Shown here: positions 8,201 to 15,313 of the stretch, piece after piece
How positions within the stretch are numbered: the first letter of the stretch is position 1
How the letters are laid out: the number at the start of each line of letters is the position of its first letter
Source: JAKAGE01 sp964416665
GTDB lineage: Bacteria; Patescibacteriota; Minisyncoccia; UBA6257; 2-01-FULL-56-20
Reading direction: 5' to 3'
DNA: 19,615 bases
Assembly (NCBI GenBank): GCA_964416665.1
Contig: CAYQFA010000014.1
Location: 1 to 19,615 of the forward strand
Made by a program: the position numbers and the translations under genes
The notes under the pieces: model-generated
What the model was told of the DNA's origin: nothing
What the model saw: only the letters and a program-made list of their open reading frames with translations
The model's database searches: none

Positions 8201-8808
8201 TCTTTATATCCCTGCGCAAGTTCATGCGACGAAAGCGACGTCCCGCAACGCGTGCACCACGGCACCACCTTATGCCCCTTGTAAAGCAACTTCTGTTTCG
8301 CGATCTGCGAAAGCGTCCACCAGATCGACTCGATATATTCCGGCTCGTATGTGACGTATGCGTTTTTCAGATCGAGCCAATAACCGATGCGCCGCGTCAT
8401 CCTCTCCCACTCGTCCTTATATATCCAAACCTGCTCTTTCGCCTTCTCGTTGAAAAGTTTCACGCCGTATTGCTCAATGTCGCGCTTGGATTTCAACCCA
8501 AGCGCCTTCTCGGCGGCCATCTCGACGGGCAATCCGTGCGTATCCCATCCGGCGCGGCGCGGCACGCGAAATCCCTGCATGGTCTTGTAACGCAAAACGA
8601 CGTCCTTTGTGATGCGGGCAATGACGTGATGGATCGCCGGCTTACCGTTCGCGTACGGCGGCCCTTCGTAAAAGACGAACGTCTTCGCGCCTGCTTTCTT
8701 TTTGAGCGACTGCTCGAAGATATGCTGCTCGTCCCAGAACTTCAAAATCTTCTCCTCGGTCTGCGGCAAATTGAATTCTTCGTCGATAAAATTTTGCGAT
8801 GATGACAT
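5272..8808 (-). CDS. ileS: isoleucyl-tRNA synthetase with inserted histidine phosphatase domain
   Basis: 1178 aa, longer than the usual 950-1050. This class I synthetase charges tRNA-Ile. The HIGH motif appears as HHVI at 60-63 in PPYANGKPAIHHVIARITKD; GWDTHGLPVE is at 87-96. The CP1 editing domain spans about 190-405 (TTTPWTLPGNVALAVG; GTGVVHTAVMYGIDDY at 330-345). DWNLSRERYWGAPLPIW is at 463-479, KMSKSKGN at 821-828, and the anticodon-binding domain begins near 900 (LDQWILARLNEV). CxxC pairs at 185-188, 409-412, 481-484 and 719-722 may bind zinc. The sequence style is the eukaryote-like type 2 IleRS. Between GSLDEL (491-496) and LHRPFIDDI (707-715), where family members have a short linker, about 205 residues of histidine phosphatase are inserted. 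The reading frame is continuous, so this is a real fusion. It has a -35/-10 promoter 7 nt before the ATG. Confidence 0.96.
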   Translation of the reverse strand: MSSSQNFIDEEFNLPQTEEKILKFWDEQHIFEQSLKKKAGAKTFVFYEGPPYANGKPAIHHVIARITKDVVLRYKTMQGFRVPRRAGWDTHGLPVEMAAEKALGLKSKRDIEQYGVKLFNEKAKEQVWIYKDEWERMTRRIGYWLDLKNAYVTYEPEYIESIWWTLSQIAKQKLLYKGHKVVPWCTRCGTSLSSHELAQGYKEVSDNSVYIKFQLKAGQKFGEHTTKSSAYILSWTTTPWTLPGNVALAVGEKISYTALRVKGEKELYILASDLIKSVFKDQEELQIVHDNIKGKDLVGLEYVPLFDVPSLRSPLSYKVYPANFVTTTDGTGVVHTAVMYGIDDYTLGKKLGLPEVHTVDEEGKFTNEVNGFGGKYVKAKDTEEKIFTNLQAHGNLLRVEAYVHEYPHCWRCGTPLLYYARTSWFIAMEKLRAELLKNNKTVNWTPAHVKAGRFGEWLREAKDWNLSRERYWGAPLPIWECEKCDHAEVIGSLDELDHRAGGAKNNYWAMRHGEADNVTLDVIDSGDQDFHLTEKGRGQVARSAKKLQSEKIDLIFSSDLPRTQESSEILAKILGAPVRVDKRLREINLGSWSGRPGADYRKTFVEEDDKLVRRVDPEAESLVDVRARAWSFFKDVEREFKGKNILIVSHEDTILMLSQVAFGWNDRATIGKKLGGHASWGNFMKPAEIAKLSFKVIPRDDTGAADLHRPFIDDILLPCPKCASPMRRVPEVADVWYDSGSMPYAQAHYPFANAGTGAKKINTNTKTLSGLAYPADFIAEGMDQTRGWFYTMMAIATALGYKAPYKNVVALGLINDKFGQKMSKSKGNVVEPFAIIDKYGVDALRWYFFTGSPLGEPKNFDELEVAKSFRRMHLIVYNSFVFWKTYADHKAKLPVSSKNILDQWILARLNEVIDNATQKLNDYDIREAALAIEGFVDDLSRWYIRRSRRRLQKSGNAADHKAASATLGYVLLSLTKLMAPFTPFFGESLYGVLGGPKDSVHLDEWPKADKKKIDKKLIVGMASARSFAALGLAKRAEAGIKVRQPLAAMTINVKLGTALEAVLAEEVNVKKIIVDAKRKEVVLDTVITEALRAEGLLRDLVRMFQELRQKAQLLPKDKIVAMMEFPTVIRDTISKNEAALKAEIGAKEIIYRRAEKFQAEETTRLEGQDVWIALKILD
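6694..7311 (-). other. histidine phosphatase (PGAM-like) domain inserted in IleRS
   Basis: Residues about 500-705 of IleS. The complete catalytic set of the histidine phosphatase superfamily is present: RHG at 511-513 (His512 nucleophile), Arg562 in SSDLPRTQ, Glu586 in LREINLGSWSG, and His650 in ILIVSHEDT. The order and spacing match cofactor-dependent phosphoglycerate mutase, alpha-ribazole phosphatase and related broad-specificity phosphatases; the substrate cannot be inferred. Retention of all key residues argues for selection on catalysis and against a decayed insertion. Confidence 0.9.
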
Positions 8809-8815
8809 TCCTTTT

Positions 8816-8844
8816 AAAATAGCAGATTTTCACCAAATTTCCAA
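8816..8844 (-). promoter_or_regulatory. promoter of ileS
   Basis: Minus-strand TTGGAA (8844-8839), a 17-nt spacer ending in TGC, then TATTTT (8821-8816). It is 7 nt from the ATG at 8808, so the transcript would be leaderless. It lies in the 97-bp gap after argS, which shows no other feature of note. Confidence 0.5.
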
Positions 8845-8905
8845 AGTGATGAGGCCAAGAAAAAGGGTTCCGCACGCGCTTGGGCGCATGGAGTATATCA
8901 GCAAA

Positions 8906-10615
8906 CTATATTTTTTCAAGAACACCGATTCCCAAAAGACCCAGCCCCGATTTCAATATCTCCGCGGCGCAGGAGATCAACGCAAGCCGCGCCGAGAGGC
9001 GTTTCGCATCCTCATCTTTCAAGATGGGCGTCGTCTCGTAGAATTTGTTCACCAGCGACGCTAATTTATAGATATAGACGACGAGACTGCTTGGCGCATA
9101 GTGCTCCCGTGCATGCAAAACGGCATCGGGAAACTCGAATATTTTCCGCATGAGTGCCAATTCGATCTTGGAATCCAACTTCGCCATATCGGCCCCTTCG
9201 GAGCTTCGATCGAGCGTCTCCGCTTTCCGTAAAATGCTTCTCAGCCGCGCATACGTATATTGCACGTACGGTCCAGCGTCGCCCTCGAACGACAGAGATT
9301 TCTCGAAATCAAAAATGATATCCTGCCCGGGATTTTGCTTCAAGATGGAATACTTGATCGCACCGATCGCGACAACCTCGGTAACGGCCTCGCGTTCTTT
9401 TTCATCCAGGTCGCTTTTTTCGCTGATCCGACCGCGAAGATCTTTTTTGATCTGGTCGAGCAGGGACTCGGCGGTCACCACATCGCCCGTTCGCGATGAC
9501 ATCTTCCCGCCCGCAAGCCGGAGCATACCGTGCGGGGTATGATGCGTCCGCGCGGCGACCTCCGGCAGGACAAGCTCCATCGCCTTCAAAAGCACTTTGA
9601 AATAATCGATGATCTCATTGCCGGTCACAATGATGGAACGGTCCAATGGGTACAACTCGAACTTTTTCTTGTTCAATCCAAGCTCTTTCGCCTCATAGGT
9701 CGGCAGCCCCTTTGAGTTTATGAAAACGCGCGTATGCAATCCGTATTTTTCTCCCGGGAAAACGACAGCGCCTTCGCTCTTGATAAAAATGTCGCCGTGG
9801 GCCAGTACTAGGTCTCTTCCTTCTTTTGCCATCTCGCTCTCAAAAAAATATTCATCGAATTTTGTGCCAAGACGCTGGTAGAGCGTTTCGAAATATGCCA
9901 AGCTCCACGCGCGTCCCGTGTCGTAAAGCTCGTTCACCCCGGCATCGCTTCGTGAATATACTTTTTCATTTATCGCGATGATCGCTTCCTTTGCCTCCGG
10001 ATCGCTTTCGTACGCGCTTGAACCAAAAGCATATGCCTTCCCCAAAAATCCCATTTTTTCCAGGACGCCGGCGGACTCGTCCGACATTTTCTCGCCATGG
10101 TGCTCCATCCCCCAGATGGCTTTTGCAACATGCAGCCCCACGTCGCCCTGATAGTTCGCACGAATGACCTTCGCGCCGGACGCCTCATAAAGCCGCGCGA
10201 ACGATTCGCCGATCGTATTGCTCATCAGATGCCCGATATGAAAAAGCTTGAAGGGGTTCGGGTCGGTGAACTCTATCATCACGGTCTTGCCAACCAAGCT
10301 TTCATTCTTGCCAAAGTCTTTATCCTTTGCGATCCTCGTAAATTCTTCCTGGGTGGTCCGCTCGCTCATCCAAAAATTGATGAATCCCGGCGCCACCGCC
10401 TCCACCTTTTCAAAAAGTTCCGCAGGCGCGCGCTGCTTGATCTCACGCGCAAGCTCGTCGGCAAGCTCGATCGGTTTTTTCCCGCGTGCTTTGGCAAGCC
10501 GCATAGCCACATTCGTCGAAAAGTGCCCGAACGCCGGCTCGTCGGGAACCGAAAGCTCGACCGGCACGTCGGCACCAAGAACGCTTTTAAGGATGGCAAT
10601 GATTTTTTCTTTCAT
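8906..10615 (-). CDS. argS: arginyl-tRNA synthetase
   Basis: 569 aa, normal for bacterial ArgRS. It charges tRNA-Arg and needs the tRNA for amino acid activation. Residues 1-80 form the ArgRS-specific N-terminal domain (EPAFGHFSTNVAMRLAKARG; GFINFWMS). The HIGH motif lies in DPNPFKLFHIGHLMSN (HIGH at 126-129). The KMSKS loop is the degenerate GGKMSSRTGDVVTAESLL (KMSS at 371-374), as in many ArgRS. The DALR anticodon-binding domain covers about 445-569, starting at GPYVQYTYARLRSIL. It is the first of the minus-strand synthetase run argS-ileS and diverges from smpB across 86 bp. Confidence 0.97.
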   Translation of the reverse strand: MKEKIIAILKSVLGADVPVELSVPDEPAFGHFSTNVAMRLAKARGKKPIELADELAREIKQRAPAELFEKVEAVAPGFINFWMSERTTQEEFTRIAKDKDFGKNESLVGKTVMIEFTDPNPFKLFHIGHLMSNTIGESFARLYEASGAKVIRANYQGDVGLHVAKAIWGMEHHGEKMSDESAGVLEKMGFLGKAYAFGSSAYESDPEAKEAIIAINEKVYSRSDAGVNELYDTGRAWSLAYFETLYQRLGTKFDEYFFESEMAKEGRDLVLAHGDIFIKSEGAVVFPGEKYGLHTRVFINSKGLPTYEAKELGLNKKKFELYPLDRSIIVTGNEIIDYFKVLLKAMELVLPEVAARTHHTPHGMLRLAGGKMSSRTGDVVTAESLLDQIKKDLRGRISEKSDLDEKEREAVTEVVAIGAIKYSILKQNPGQDIIFDFEKSLSFEGDAGPYVQYTYARLRSILRKAETLDRSSEGADMAKLDSKIELALMRKIFEFPDAVLHAREHYAPSSLVVYIYKLASLVNKFYETTPILKDEDAKRLSARLALISCAAEILKSGLGLLGIGVLEKI

Positions 10616-10631
10616 GATCCGCTGCTCTTTG

Positions 10632-10637
10632 ATAATA
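10632..10637 (-). promoter_or_regulatory. -10 box of argS
   Basis: Minus-strand TATTAT (10637-10632), 16 nt before the ATG at 10615. This predicts a leader of about 9 nt with no clear Shine-Dalgarno sequence. It is divergent to the smpB -10 box 53 bp away. Confidence 0.35.
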
Positions 10638-10689
10638 GATTAGCCGATAACCGTTGGCCAGCGCAATCCCCGATTCCCCGACTCTGGTC

Positions 10690-10695
10690 TATAAT
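10690..10695 (+). promoter_or_regulatory. consensus -10 box of smpB
   Basis: Perfect TATAAT ending 6 nt before the ATG at 10702. There is no recognisable -35 box and no TGn extension in register. The mRNA would be leaderless. This spacing decides the smpB start over the upstream in-frame codon at 10654. Confidence 0.55.
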
Positions 10696-10701
10696 AGAGG
10701 G

Positions 10702-11154
10702 ATGACAGCAACCAAGAATCCAGAAACTATAGCGGAGAACCGTCGCGCGCGCTTTGACTATGAAACGAAGGAGATATATGAGGCGGGCATCGAACTCCAC
10801 GGCTACGAGGTAAAAAGCGCGAAAAACGGGGCATTGCAGATCGCCGGGTCGCACGTATTGATCCGCGGCGGCGAGGCATGGCTCGTGAATTCGCATATCC
10901 CGGCCTTTCAGCCGAAAAACACGCCGAGTGATTATGAGGACGATCGCGCACGGCGGCTTTTGTTATCACGCGACGAATTGAACGCGCTCGCGAACATTCT
11001 CAAAGACAAGAGTCTCCACGTGGTTCCCCTTCGCGCCTACGTCAAACACGGCCTCATCAAGATCGAACTCGGTCTTGGCCACTCGCGCAAAAAATCCGAC
11101 AAGCGCGAAGTCCTCAAAAAACGCTCGCACATGCGCGAAATGCGTGAACGATAG
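10702..11154 (+). CDS. smpB: SsrA-binding protein SmpB
   Basis: 150 aa, full length for the family. SmpB binds tmRNA and delivers it to stalled ribosomes in trans-translation. The core has the conserved series ENRRARFDYEIYE-like start (NRRARFDYETKEIYEAGIEL), GYEVKSAKNGALQIAGSHV, AWLVNSHIPAF, the LLLSRDEL motif, and VVPLRAYVKHGLIKIELGLG. The basic C-terminal tail (HSRKKSDKREVLKKRSHMREMRER) folds into the decoding centre in the family. The tmRNA partner is at the right end of this window. The start at 10702 is chosen because of the promoter and family length. The end leads directly into a large palindrome shared with the convergent dsbA-like gene. Confidence 0.96.
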   Translation: MTATKNPETIAENRRARFDYETKEIYEAGIELHGYEVKSAKNGALQIAGSHVLIRGGEAWLVNSHIPAFQPKNTPSDYEDDRARRLLLSRDELNALANILKDKSLHVVPLRAYVKHGLIKIELGLGHSRKKSDKREVLKKRSHMREMRER

Positions 11155-11284
11155 CATCTGCGACGGCGAAATGTCCGCACAATAGAAAACAAAGCAGGCC
11201 CTTTCCGGCGAATTATTCTTATCACGAGCCGGGAAGGGCCTGCTTTGTCTTCTATTGTGCTGTTGTTGACGCCGTCGCAGATGC
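11154..11284. repeat. 131-bp imperfect palindrome between convergent smpB and dsbA-like genes
   Basis: Arms pair in three blocks. Outer: 11154-11168 with 11270-11284, 15 bp perfect. Middle: 11177-11187 with 11250-11260, 11 bp perfect. Inner: 11189-11209 with 11228-11248, 21 bp with one G-T wobble. The blocks are separated by an unpaired 8/9-nt internal loop and a single mismatch, and the terminal loop is 11210-11227. The right arm covers the last 11 codons and stop of the dsbA-like gene. The left arm begins at the last base of the smpB stop, so the end of one coding gene is copied in inverted orientation after the other. Confidence 0.9.
11189..11248. terminator. bidirectional terminator hairpin of smpB and dsbA-like gene
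   Basis: The inner 21-bp GC-rich stem of the palindrome (AAGCAGGCCC / GGGCCTGCTT core) lies between two converging genes. The minus-strand side is followed by TTTGTTTTCT; the plus-strand side by a weaker TTTGTCTTCT. It fits intrinsic termination in both directions, better on the minus strand. Confidence 0.65.
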
Positions 11285-11965
11285 CAACGCCGCATCAATC
11301 ACTTTTTTGAACCCGGCGTAATTCGTCGGATTTGGGATCTGTTTGAGATTCACGAAGAATGTCGGCGTATGGTCAACGCTCGCTGCATTACCACTCGCCA
11401 CGTCAGCCGCAATTTTGTCCGATACTTGTGTGGAACTTATATCGGAATCGAACTTCGCGACATCAAGACCAAGTGATTGCGCATAGCTATTGAAATATTT
11501 CGCGACGACCTGTGTGGGATCGGTGGTGACCCAATCGTTCTGATTCGCGTAAAGCAGGTCGTGCATTTCCCAATATTTACCCTGCAATCCCGCCGCCTCG
11601 GCCGCCTGGGCGGAGATGCCCGCATTCGGATGGATGCTGTAAAGTGGAAATTCACGGAACGCGAAAAGCACGCGATTACCATAATCGGTAATCAACTGTT
11701 TCACGACCGGATTGTATTCGCCGCACGCCGGACACTCATAATCACCGTACTCAACGACCGAGACCGTCGCGGTCGCATCGCCCGTCGTCCAATCGGTGCT
11801 CGTTATCGCGGGGATGGTCGTCGCCACGAAACCTGCAGGGGTGGCGGTATTCGAAGAAGATGAACCGGAATACGCGGCCGCAATGATGACGCCTCCTACC
11901 ACAAGGACAAGAAAGCCGATGATGAACCAAAGTGTCGCTTTATTGGTGCCGGAAGAATGTGCCAT
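11252..11965 (-). CDS. membrane-anchored DsbA-like thioredoxin-fold oxidoreductase
   Basis: 237 aa from ATG 11965. An in-frame ATG at 11980 would place the start inside the -10 box, so the downstream ATG is chosen. Residues 12-33 form one N-terminal membrane anchor (or uncleaved signal), followed by a Ser/Thr/Ala linker to about 55. The thioredoxin-like domain has the active site CPAC at 78-81 in EYGDYECPACGEY and the cis-proline loop DHTPTFFVN near 199-207, as in the DsbA/Thioredoxin_4 group. It probably forms or isomerises disulfides in exported proteins outside the membrane. The C-terminal tail ASATASTTAQ is low complexity and lies in the palindrome. It is 22 bp downstream of the AI-2E gene but has its own -10 box. 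Confidence 0.9.
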   Translation of the reverse strand: MAHSSGTNKATLWFIIGFLVLVVGGVIIAAAYSGSSSSNTATPAGFVATTIPAITSTDWTTGDATATVSVVEYGDYECPACGEYNPVVKQLITDYGNRVLFAFREFPLYSIHPNAGISAQAAEAAGLQGKYWEMHDLLYANQNDWVTTDPTQVVAKYFNSYAQSLGLDVAKFDSDISSTQVSDKIAADVASGNAASVDHTPTFFVNLKQIPNPTNYAGFKKVIDAALASATASTTAQ

Positions 11966-11971
11966 CGCTCT

Positions 11972-11977
11972 ATAATA
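11972..11977 (-). promoter_or_regulatory. -10 box of dsbA-like gene
   Basis: Minus-strand TATTAT (11977-11972), 6 nt before the ATG at 11965. It occupies most of the 22-bp gap after the AI-2E stop and predicts a leaderless mRNA. Confidence 0.5.
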
Positions 11978-11987
11978 CAATCACGCG

Positions 11988-12995
11988 CTATTCCTTCGCA
12001 AGCAGGGGTGATATTTCGAGAAGCGCGAGGAACAGCCCGAGCGCGAGCGGACCGAGCAGAAGGCCGATCGGGCCGAAGAATGAGAAACCGCCGAGCACGC
12101 TGAAAAGGACAAGAAGCGGATGGATGCCCGCCGTGCGGCCGACAAGCCACGGCCGCAGGAAATTTTCGATCACGATGGAAAGGAAGACCATCCAGATCAA
12201 CAATCCGATCGCCTGTGGAAAACTGCCCAATGCCACAAGCCATAGTGCGCCGGGAATGACGACAAGCCACACGCCCACCATGGGGATGAACGCCGCGACG
12301 GCACCGACGGCACCCCACAAGATCGCGCTCGGGATCCCAAAAACGAAGAATCCAAGTCCGATGACGATCCCGTATATCACCGCGCCCGCAAGCGACCCGC
12401 GGATGATCGACGTCATTATCATATAAAGTTTTTTCGATAATATCTCGGTATGCTCGTGCGAAAACGGACTTTTTTTAAGCATAAGATCGTAAAATCTGCC
12501 GCCATCTTTCAGGAAATAGAAGAGCGCAAAGAGAGAAAGGAAAAACGTGATGATGACGGAGGCGATCCCCGAAAAGATCCTGCCGACATTATTGACGAAT
12601 ATCCCCGCGGCCTGCTGTAGGTAAAAATTGAGATTGAGGCCAAGCGAGGGAGATATCTTTTGCAGCCGCGAGCCAAGATACTGGACGACCGGAAAACTCG
12701 CCCCGGATGCGACGCTCGTATAGAATCCCTGCGCTTCCGCGAAGAGCTGGAATCCGAAGAACACGAATGGGCCGAGGATAATGATGATAGTGAGGAGAAC
12801 AATGAGAAGTGCCGCGAGGCTCTCCCAGCGCGGCATCATTTTCAACAGCCAGCGGTGAAGCGGCGCAAAGAGCACGGCGAACGTGATGCCGAGCGCGATG
12901 ACATTCAGTTCCGGAAGAAAGACCAGAATGACCAGGGCCGCAACGAGAATGATGGACGTGAAAAAAATATAGTTTTCCGCCTGCGAACGATTCAT
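11988..12995 (-). CDS. AI-2E family (UPF0118) membrane permease
   Basis: 335 aa from ATG 12995. Frame-open sequence continues 98 codons upstream to 13289 but runs through the promoter and antisense to yvcK, so it is rejected as coding. The protein has about eight membrane segments: a pair near 10-50, one near 60-85, a soluble loop to about 145, then a C-terminal set. Family-typical parts are FLSLFALFYFLKDG, the AAFIPMVGVWLVVIP segment and NFLRPWLVGRTAGIHPLLVLFSVLGG. Members include E. coli TqsA/YdiK-like proteins and Na+/H+ antiporter-like proteins; the substrate varies and cannot be assigned here. It is divergent from yvcK across 73 bp. Confidence 0.9.
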   Translation of the reverse strand: MNRSQAENYIFFTSIILVAALVILVFLPELNVIALGITFAVLFAPLHRWLLKMMPRWESLAALLIVLLTIIIILGPFVFFGFQLFAEAQGFYTSVASGASFPVVQYLGSRLQKISPSLGLNLNFYLQQAAGIFVNNVGRIFSGIASVIITFFLSLFALFYFLKDGGRFYDLMLKKSPFSHEHTEILSKKLYMIMTSIIRGSLAGAVIYGIVIGLGFFVFGIPSAILWGAVGAVAAFIPMVGVWLVVIPGALWLVALGSFPQAIGLLIWMVFLSIVIENFLRPWLVGRTAGIHPLLVLFSVLGGFSFFGPIGLLLGPLALGLFLALLEISPLLAKE

Positions 12996-13001
12996 CTCCT
13001 T

Positions 13002-13010
13002 ATAATACCA
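13002..13010 (-). promoter_or_regulatory. extended -10 box of AI-2E permease gene
   Basis: Minus-strand TGG (13010-13008) plus TATTAT (13007-13002), 6 nt before the ATG at 12995. The 6 nt read AAGGAG, a Shine-Dalgarno-like sequence, but it touches the ATG and could not work with normal spacing. Confidence 0.55.
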
Positions 13011-13051
13011 CGAATTATCGTAAGATTCCCCTGGAATCCCCCGCGCGGCAA

Positions 13052-13060
13052 TGGTAAACT
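13052..13060 (+). promoter_or_regulatory. extended -10 box of yvcK-nramp operon
   Basis: TGG (13052-13054) plus TAAACT (13055-13060), 8 nt before ATG 13069. It overlaps an upstream in-frame ATG at 13051, which supports 13069 as the true start. Confidence 0.45.
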
Positions 13061-13068
13061 CTAAGGCA

Positions 13069-14025
13069 ATGGAAAACATCGTGACCATCGGCGGCGGGAC
13101 CGGCAGCTTTACCGTGCTTTCCGCGCTCAAAAGCCATCCCGTCAATCTCACCGCAATCATCTCAATGTCGGACGACGGCGGATCGACCGGACTCCTTCGC
13201 GACCAATACGGCGTCCTGCCGCCCGGCGATGTGCGCCGCGCGCTCGTGGCGCTGTCCGAATCTTCGGAGGTCATGCGCGATCTTTTCAATTACCGCTTTA
13301 CGGAGGGCGGCCTGAACGGACACAGCTTCGGTAATCTCTTCATCGCGGCGCTCGAGAAGGTCACCGGCAATTTTTCTTCGGCCCTTCAGGAGGCCTCAAA
13401 AATATTGAACATTGAGGGCGAGGTTGCGCCGGTGACGCTCGACAATGTGCGCCTGTGTGCGCGCCTCGTCGACGGAACGATCGTCCGCGGCGAGACGAAC
13501 ATTGATATCCCCCGCGACCGCGCGCGCGCGCCGATCGAAGAAGTGTGGCTTGAGCCTGAAGCGCGCATCAACCCGAGCCTGCGCCGCATTTTGCACGGCG
13601 CCGATCTCATCGTCATCTGCCCCGGCGATCTTTATACGAGCATCATCCCGAATTTCCTCGTGAAAGGCGTATGCGAGGAGATCAAGAAATCGAAGGCGAA
13701 AAAAGTGTTCCTGTGCAACCTGATGACCAAGCGCGGCGAGACCGATCATTTCACGGCGAACGATTTTCTGAATACCATGGAAAAGTATCTGGGTGAAGGG
13801 GTTCTTGATTACGCGATCTTCAATAATAAGAAACCGCCGGAACGGCTGGCGAAAAAATATAAAAAGGAGGGCGCCGAGTTCGTCGATATTTCCACGCTTC
13901 CAAAAAAACGCGGCACCATCGAATATATTTTTGCCGACCTCATCGACACCGACAAATTCGTCCGCCACGGCCCGGCGCGGAAGCTCGCGAAGGTCCTTTT
14001 ATCCCTCACAAAAAATAATGGCTAA
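13069..14025 (+). CDS. yvcK: YvcK/CofD-like gluconeogenesis factor
   Basis: 318 aa, typical for YvcK. N-terminal Rossmann-like motif IVTIGGGTG (residues 4-12), then SMSDDGGSTGLLRDQYGVLPPGDVRRAL (from 32), GHSFGNLFIAALEK, and CPGDLYTSIIPN (184-195), all signatures of the CofD-like family. In Bacillus, YvcK binds UDP-sugars and is needed for growth on gluconeogenic carbon sources and for cell-wall homeostasis; a similar role here is inference. The usual neighbours rapZ/yvcJ and whiA/yvcL are absent. Its last 8 bases overlap the start of the Nramp gene, so the two are cotranscribed and probably translationally coupled. Confidence 0.95.
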   Translation: MENIVTIGGGTGSFTVLSALKSHPVNLTAIISMSDDGGSTGLLRDQYGVLPPGDVRRALVALSESSEVMRDLFNYRFTEGGLNGHSFGNLFIAALEKVTGNFSSALQEASKILNIEGEVAPVTLDNVRLCARLVDGTIVRGETNIDIPRDRARAPIEEVWLEPEARINPSLRRILHGADLIVICPGDLYTSIIPNFLVKGVCEEIKKSKAKKVFLCNLMTKRGETDHFTANDFLNTMEKYLGEGVLDYAIFNNKKPPERLAKKYKKEGAEFVDISTLPKKRGTIEYIFADLIDTDKFVRHGPARKLAKVLLSLTKNNG

Positions 14026-15295
14026 GTTCAGCAGGCGGACGAAAAAGCTGCTCAAGATCGTAGGACCCGGCCTCATTACCGGCGCGGCCGACGATGATCC
14101 GTCCGGCATCGCCACTTATACGCAAACCGGGGCACAATTCGGCTACGGCCAGCTATGGACGGCTGTTTTGCTGCTGCCGTTCATGACCGCGATCCAGGAA
14201 GCGTGTGCGCGCATCGGTGCCGTAACCGGCACCGGCATCGCCGCCGTCATCAAGAAAAATTACAACAAGAAGATATTATACGGCGTGATCATACTCGTGC
14301 TCGTCGCGAACACCATCAACATCGGCGCCGACCTTGGCGCGATGGGCGCGGCGGCGAACCTCATCATCCCCATCCCCTTCGCGGTACTCACGCTCTTTTT
14401 CACCGCGCTTATCCTTTTCCTCGAGATCTATACCTCGTACAAGACCTACGCCAAAATATTGAAGTGGTTCGCGCTCGCGCTGCTTTCCTATCCGCTCACC
14501 GTTTTTCTGGTGCACGAGCCGTGGGGTACGCTCCTTAAGGCGACCTTTGTTCCGCACATACAGTTCAGTTTCGCCTTTCTCTTCATCATCACCGGCGTGC
14601 TCGGCACCACCATCTCGCCGTACATGTTCTTCTGGGAGGCGTCGGAGGAGACCGAAGAAGAAAAAGAAAAACATCTGATAAAGAACGGGGAGACCCATGT
14701 GAGCAAAAAATTCATGCGGGCGCTTCGCATCGATAACTTTCTCGGGATGCTCTCTTCCGAAGTCGCGACGTGGTGCATCATCGTCGTTGCGGCGACGGTG
14801 TTGAACGCGCACGGTCTCACCAACATCGCCACCACCGCGGACGCCGCGAAGGCGCTTGAGCCGCTCGTGCGCACCTTTCCGAACGCGGGGTTCCTGGCAA
14901 AGTTGTTATTCTCGATCGGTGTCATCGGCCTCGGTCTCCTCGCCGTACCCGTGCTCTCGGCCTCGGCCTCGTACGCCATCGCCGAAGCGTTCAACTGGAA
15001 GGAGGGATTGAACTTAAAATTCAACCGCGCGCACGGGTTCTACGGCGTGATCACCGTCGCGACCATCATCGGGTTGATGATCAACTTCATCGGCATCAAT
15101 CCCATCAGCGCGCTCGTCTTCACCGCCGTCTTCAATGGCGTGGCCGCCGTGCCGCTTATTTTCATCATCGCGAAGATCGCGCGGGACGAAAAGATCATGG
15201 GCGAACATAAGAGCGGCTGGCTGTCGAATGTTTTCGTATGGGCAACATTCATCCTCATGACCGCAGCGGCGATCGCGATGTTTGCGACGCTATAA
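14018..15295 (+). CDS. Nramp-family divalent metal transporter (DPSG subgroup)
   Basis: 425 aa from ATG 14018, with about 11 membrane segments. The TM1 region reads GPGLITGAADDDPSGIATYTQTGAQFGY; classical Nramp transporters have DPGN here, with Asp and Asn binding the metal. The TM6 region reads ISPYMFFWEASEE instead of the usual MPH-type motif. It is therefore an Nramp relative of the DPSG type, often annotated as divalent metal cation transporter; the ion (Mn, Fe, Mg or other) cannot be stated. A charged cytoplasmic loop (ETEEEKEKHLIKNGETHVSKKFMR) follows TM6. No Shine-Dalgarno sequence is present, and the ATG overlaps the yvcK end, which points to coupling. Confidence 0.9.
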   Translation: MAKFSRRTKKLLKIVGPGLITGAADDDPSGIATYTQTGAQFGYGQLWTAVLLLPFMTAIQEACARIGAVTGTGIAAVIKKNYNKKILYGVIILVLVANTINIGADLGAMGAAANLIIPIPFAVLTLFFTALILFLEIYTSYKTYAKILKWFALALLSYPLTVFLVHEPWGTLLKATFVPHIQFSFAFLFIITGVLGTTISPYMFFWEASEETEEEKEKHLIKNGETHVSKKFMRALRIDNFLGMLSSEVATWCIIVVAATVLNAHGLTNIATTADAAKALEPLVRTFPNAGFLAKLLFSIGVIGLGLLAVPVLSASASYAIAEAFNWKEGLNLKFNRAHGFYGVITVATIIGLMINFIGINPISALVFTAVFNGVAAVPLIFIIAKIARDEKIMGEHKSGWLSNVFVWATFILMTAAAIAMFATL

Positions 15296-15313
15296 AAAAA
15301 GGCGGCGTTTTTC

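Noticed and set aside
8137..8802. 221-codon plus-strand frame opposite ileS
   Set aside because: It is a shadow of the ileS coding frame; no start signal and an Arg/His-rich composition typical of antisense GC-rich frames.
12996..13289. 98-codon in-frame N-terminal extension of the AI-2E permease
   Set aside because: It runs antisense over the yvcK start and through the -10 box; the composition is not membrane-like and family members start near MNRSQAEN.
13793..14017. 75-codon N-terminal extension of the Nramp gene
   Set aside because: It overlaps yvcK in another frame, and the conserved Nramp N-terminus begins at ATG 14018.
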